DNA of 29,719 nucleotides. It comes from an uncultured Synechococcus sp. Lineage in GTDB: Bacteria > Cyanobacteriota > Cyanobacteriia > PCC-6307 > Cyanobiaceae. The DNA is taken from positions 1-29,719 of the forward strand of contig CAJWZN010000006.1 in assembly GCA_913050105.1 (NCBI GenBank). Reading direction: 5' to 3'. The notes below the pieces were generated by a model. It did not search any database, had not been told where the DNA came from, and saw nothing but the letters and a program-made list of their open reading frames with translations. Positions 27,703 to 29,719 of this stretch are shown here, in pieces (positions within the stretch are counted from its first letter, which is position 1; every line of letters begins with the position of its first letter). The position numbers were made by a program, and so were the translations under genes.

Positions 27703-28512
27703 TCACCAGAGTGCATCGTCAAGGATGTCCTGTTCGAGATCGGTGGTGGCTATTCCCTCTTCAGAATCCTGCTCCTGCTCTAAGTCATCCTCAGGAGCCT
27801 TGCTGATGTTGGCGTCGTACCAGGATCGGCATTCTGAGAATGATCCTGAGTAAGCAATCGACCCTTGATTCAGTACCAGGGCCTCATCGCAGAACTGCTC
27901 GAGGAAATTGAAGTCGGTGTTTGTCATCAGGATCGACTTGCCAGCAGTTCGATCCCTTAGTGCTTCCTGCAGTCTGAGTAATCGTTCTGAAGTCGCATTT
28001 GATTTCCAGGCGAATTGTTTGGGGACGACGTACACGTCGAAGTCGAACACCAATGCAATGGCCAGGTTGAACCTTGCCCGCATGAATTTGTTGTAGCTCT
28101 TCAGGGGTTTGTCGAAATAACCTTCTTCCAGATCTGCCAGCTTCTGGATCTGATCTAGATCCTGCCATTGCCGGCCTCCGTGGCCATAAACACCTTGCAA
28201 AAACCTGGCGTTCTGACGACCGCTCAATGCGCTGGGCAATCCCCCTTTTGAACCCAGAGGCCAGCTCACATTGGCATTGATTAATACGTCCCCTTGTTGT
28301 GGTGTTGCGATGCCAGCTGCGCAGTCGAGAAAGGCGTGAGCTTCCTGCATTGATCCAGCAATAATTCCAACACGCTGGCCCTGTTTGAGTTGCCAAGTCA
28401 CATTTGTAAGCAGTCGCTTGGCTTTGTCTTTGCTACCGCTGACATCACGTCTGACTTCACGGGTGACATCACGAAGTTCAATCAGAGTCCGGGGAAGAGA
28501 TTGAACTGTCAT
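27703..28512 (-). CDS. Degenerate ABC-type ATPase of polysaccharide-export (KpsT/Wzt-like) type
   Basis: 269 residues from an ATG overlapping the upstream sulfotransferase stop by four bases (ATGA). The overall layout follows the ATP-binding subunits of O-antigen/capsule exporters: IELRDVTREV, LLTNVTWQLKQGQRVGIIAG, a SGRQNARFLQGVYG segment, YNKFMRARFNLAIALVFDFD and CDEALVLNQGSIAYSGSF. Every catalytic element is altered. In Walker A the Lys-Ser-Thr positions are Ala58-His59-Ala60; Walker B Asp-Glu are Pro164-Lys165; the signature SSGM is NKFM (141-144); the H-loop His is Asn198. It probably cannot hydrolyse ATP and may be a regulatory or structural partner. A Glu/Asp-rich tail follows residue 240. 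No permease is within the window. Confidence 0.8.
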   Translation of the reverse strand: MTVQSLPRTLIELRDVTREVRRDVSGSKDKAKRLLTNVTWQLKQGQRVGIIAGSMQEAHAFLDCAAGIATPQQGDVLINANVSWPLGSKGGLPSALSGRQNARFLQGVYGHGGRQWQDLDQIQKLADLEEGYFDKPLKSYNKFMRARFNLAIALVFDFDVYVVPKQFAWKSNATSERLLRLQEALRDRTAGKSILMTNTDFNFLEQFCDEALVLNQGSIAYSGSFSECRSWYDANISKAPEDDLEQEQDSEEGIATTDLEQDILDDALW

Positions 28513-29588
28513 CCCGGGATCTGAACCGCGATTGCGTTCGGCAGAGTAGAGGCGATCACCTTTCCGCGGCAAGCCTTCAGTTCAGCATCTGCGGCTTGGG
28601 TCCTTACCGCGTTGCTGGCCTCACCATTGCTCTTGAGGCGGCTTGTGAACAGTTCGTCCCAAGTCATTTCCGGCCAGAAACAGCGGCAGAACTCTGCATT
28701 GCTCGATTGATATCGAATGCGAATTGTTTGTTGGATGGTGCTATCGAGTCCGTTGAATGGTTCTGCAGGCCACCCCTTTTTTGTGGCCATTCTTTCAATG
28801 CCTCCGCGAAGTTGTTTCGAATGACGTAACAAAGCTTCGGGGTGATGTTGTTTGAGGAACCTGCTGATCTCCAGCGCCAGAGCTACCCCAAGCCGACCCG
28901 GTTGCTGATTGATGGAGCTGACGGGCTTGCATTGCCTGATCACAGCTGCCGATAGCCCAAGTTCATCAGCAAGTTGCTGGAAGGGGTCCTGTCGCTGGTT
29001 CTCTAGATCGTTTTGGTCCTTGCTTGCTCCGAAGGGAATCATGATCCTTTCGACACTCGGCATCTCAATCAGCCAGCCGAACAGTGTGATCAGGTCGCAT
29101 TCACTGATCGTGTTCCCTTCCATCACCTTTGCCACATAAGAGGTGAAGTCGCTGCGGATGGCGAGGCGTTTGACCAGTTGGGTGTATCTGGAATTGAGAT
29201 AGCTCTCCTGGTCCCGGATGAAACCAACGACCTTGAGCTTCCAACCGCAACGACGCAGCTGATCAGCAAGCCACAGGCCTCGAGGGGTTTCCCCATCGGA
29301 ACAGCTTTGATAAAGCGAGCACGACAGAGCTTCGTGGGAAACAAGCAAATTGCACCCCCTTAATTCCGCACGCTTCAGCCAGCGGCCCCAGGGCTTCCAG
29401 CTCTCCTGGGCAAGGGCCTTCAGAAGCTTGTTGTCTTTCTGTCTGTGTGCAGGCAGCAAGACACCGTTTTTTCGCAGCAGGCTTCGGTTTTTCCTGAGCC
29501 GCCTTTGGATGTAGGTGGACGCTGTTTTGTGCATCCCGATGTGGAGAAACAGCGTTCGCTGAGTTGGCGACGGCAACGCCATGGCCAT
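28509..29588 (-). CDS. Sulfotransferase-like protein
   Basis: 359 residues from ATG (29588); a second in-frame ATG two codons on is equally possible. The N-terminal strand-loop LFLHIGMHKTASTYIQRRL (13-31) is the PAPS 5'-phosphosulfate-binding loop as found in many bacterial sulfotransferases (HIGMHKTGTT type). KVVGFIRDQESYLNSRYTQ (119-137) fits the 3'-phosphate-binding strand and helix. The rest is poorly conserved and I cannot assign a substrate; surface glycan or polysaccharide is an inference from the linked ABC-like gene and the second sulfotransferase nearby. The stop overlaps the ABC-like start by four bases, so the two proteins are made together. Confidence 0.75.
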   Translation of the reverse strand: MAMALPSPTQRTLFLHIGMHKTASTYIQRRLRKNRSLLRKNGVLLPAHRQKDNKLLKALAQESWKPWGRWLKRAELRGCNLLVSHEALSCSLYQSCSDGETPRGLWLADQLRRCGWKLKVVGFIRDQESYLNSRYTQLVKRLAIRSDFTSYVAKVMEGNTISECDLITLFGWLIEMPSVERIMIPFGASKDQNDLENQRQDPFQQLADELGLSAAVIRQCKPVSSINQQPGRLGVALALEISRFLKQHHPEALLRHSKQLRGGIERMATKKGWPAEPFNGLDSTIQQTIRIRYQSSNAEFCRCFWPEMTWDELFTSRLKSNGEASNAVRTQAADAELKACRGKVIASTLPNAIAVQIPG

Positions 29589-29612
29589 GGAGACAGGATT
29601 GGCATTGTCTCC
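29589..29612. repeat. Inverted repeat at the sulfotransferase start
   Basis: GGAGACA (29589-29595) and TGTCTCC (29606-29612) form a perfect 7-bp dyad with a 10-base spacer, touching the ATG at 29588 on the minus strand. It occupies the ribosome-binding region and could form a translation-blocking hairpin or an operator. There is no separate Shine-Dalgarno sequence. Confidence 0.45.
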
Positions 29613-29719
29613 GATGGTTCACCTGAGTCGGTTGGAGCGGCTTTAACATCAGCCCATGACGTATAGCGAAGCCCGGAAGGGAGATCAGAGCCTTTCAAGC
29701 CTCGCTCTTGACCCTGAGC
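29613..29719. other. Right-edge stretch without an assignable gene
   Basis: On the minus strand two frames from the edge stop within 35 bases, and a third stays open into the sulfotransferase gene, where it would overlap by about 170 bases and looks non-coding. The tail of an upstream minus-strand gene may lie here (stop TGA at 29697-29695 or a few codons later), but too little is visible to name it. Confidence 0.3.

Noticed and set aside
28513..28572. 20-residue extension of the ABC-like protein
   Set aside because: It would lie entirely inside the sulfotransferase gene, while the ATG at 28512 forms a regular ATGA overlap.
29420..29698. Minus-strand frame running through the start of the sulfotransferase gene
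   Set aside because: It overlaps the sulfotransferase P-loop region in another frame and shows no recognisable protein pattern.

Overview
The window looks like a chromosomal segment of a marine picocyanobacterium of the Synechococcus/Cyanobium type. The evidence is the cyanobacterial split of RNA polymerase beta' into separate rpoC1 and rpoC2 genes (rpoC2 carrying a very large trigger-loop insertion), a one-helix high-light-inducible protein, a Grr (glycine-rich repeat) RiPP cassette, a DUF3493-type protein, high G+C, frequent GTG/TTG starts and four-base GTGA/ATGA gene overlaps. The species cannot be fixed from the sequence alone.

Layout. At the left edge lies a truncated tRNA-Thr(CGU) on the minus strand. 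Bases 95-6931 hold a small DUF3493-type membrane protein (+) and, on the minus strand, the classic translation/termination operon rimP-nusA-rnpM(ylxR)-infB followed by a membrane protein with a low-complexity acidic tail. That tail is encoded opposite most of the DUF3493-type gene. Bases 7072-9590 carry a minus-strand grrP-grrA-grrM cassette: a periplasmic binding-protein-like factor, an exported precursor peptide with eight aromatic-X-Asn units, and a radical SAM/SPASM maturase. This is the most distinctive system in the window. Divergent from it is an HtrA-type periplasmic serine protease, followed by rpiA (+) and convergent hisD (-).

Bases 12997-25035 form a long plus-strand block: rpsT, a TatD-family hydrolase, rpoB, rpoC1, rpoC2, a 50-residue Hlip gene and rlmN (GTGA overlap with the Hlip gene). 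The rpoB leader has a plausible promoter, alternative hairpins and a small Shine-Dalgarno-preceded frame that overlaps the rpoB start.

The right end (25020-29588) is accessory. It holds an A+T-rich sulfotransferase-like gene (-), a sodium:solute symporter (+) coupled by a GTGA overlap to a 44-residue one-helix protein, and a minus-strand pair consisting of a second sulfotransferase-like protein and an ABC ATPase homologue of the polysaccharide-export (KpsT/Wzt) type. In that ATPase homologue Walker A, Walker B, signature and H-loop residues are all replaced. Together the right end suggests cell-surface polysaccharide modification and export with an unusual non-catalytic ATPase-like subunit.
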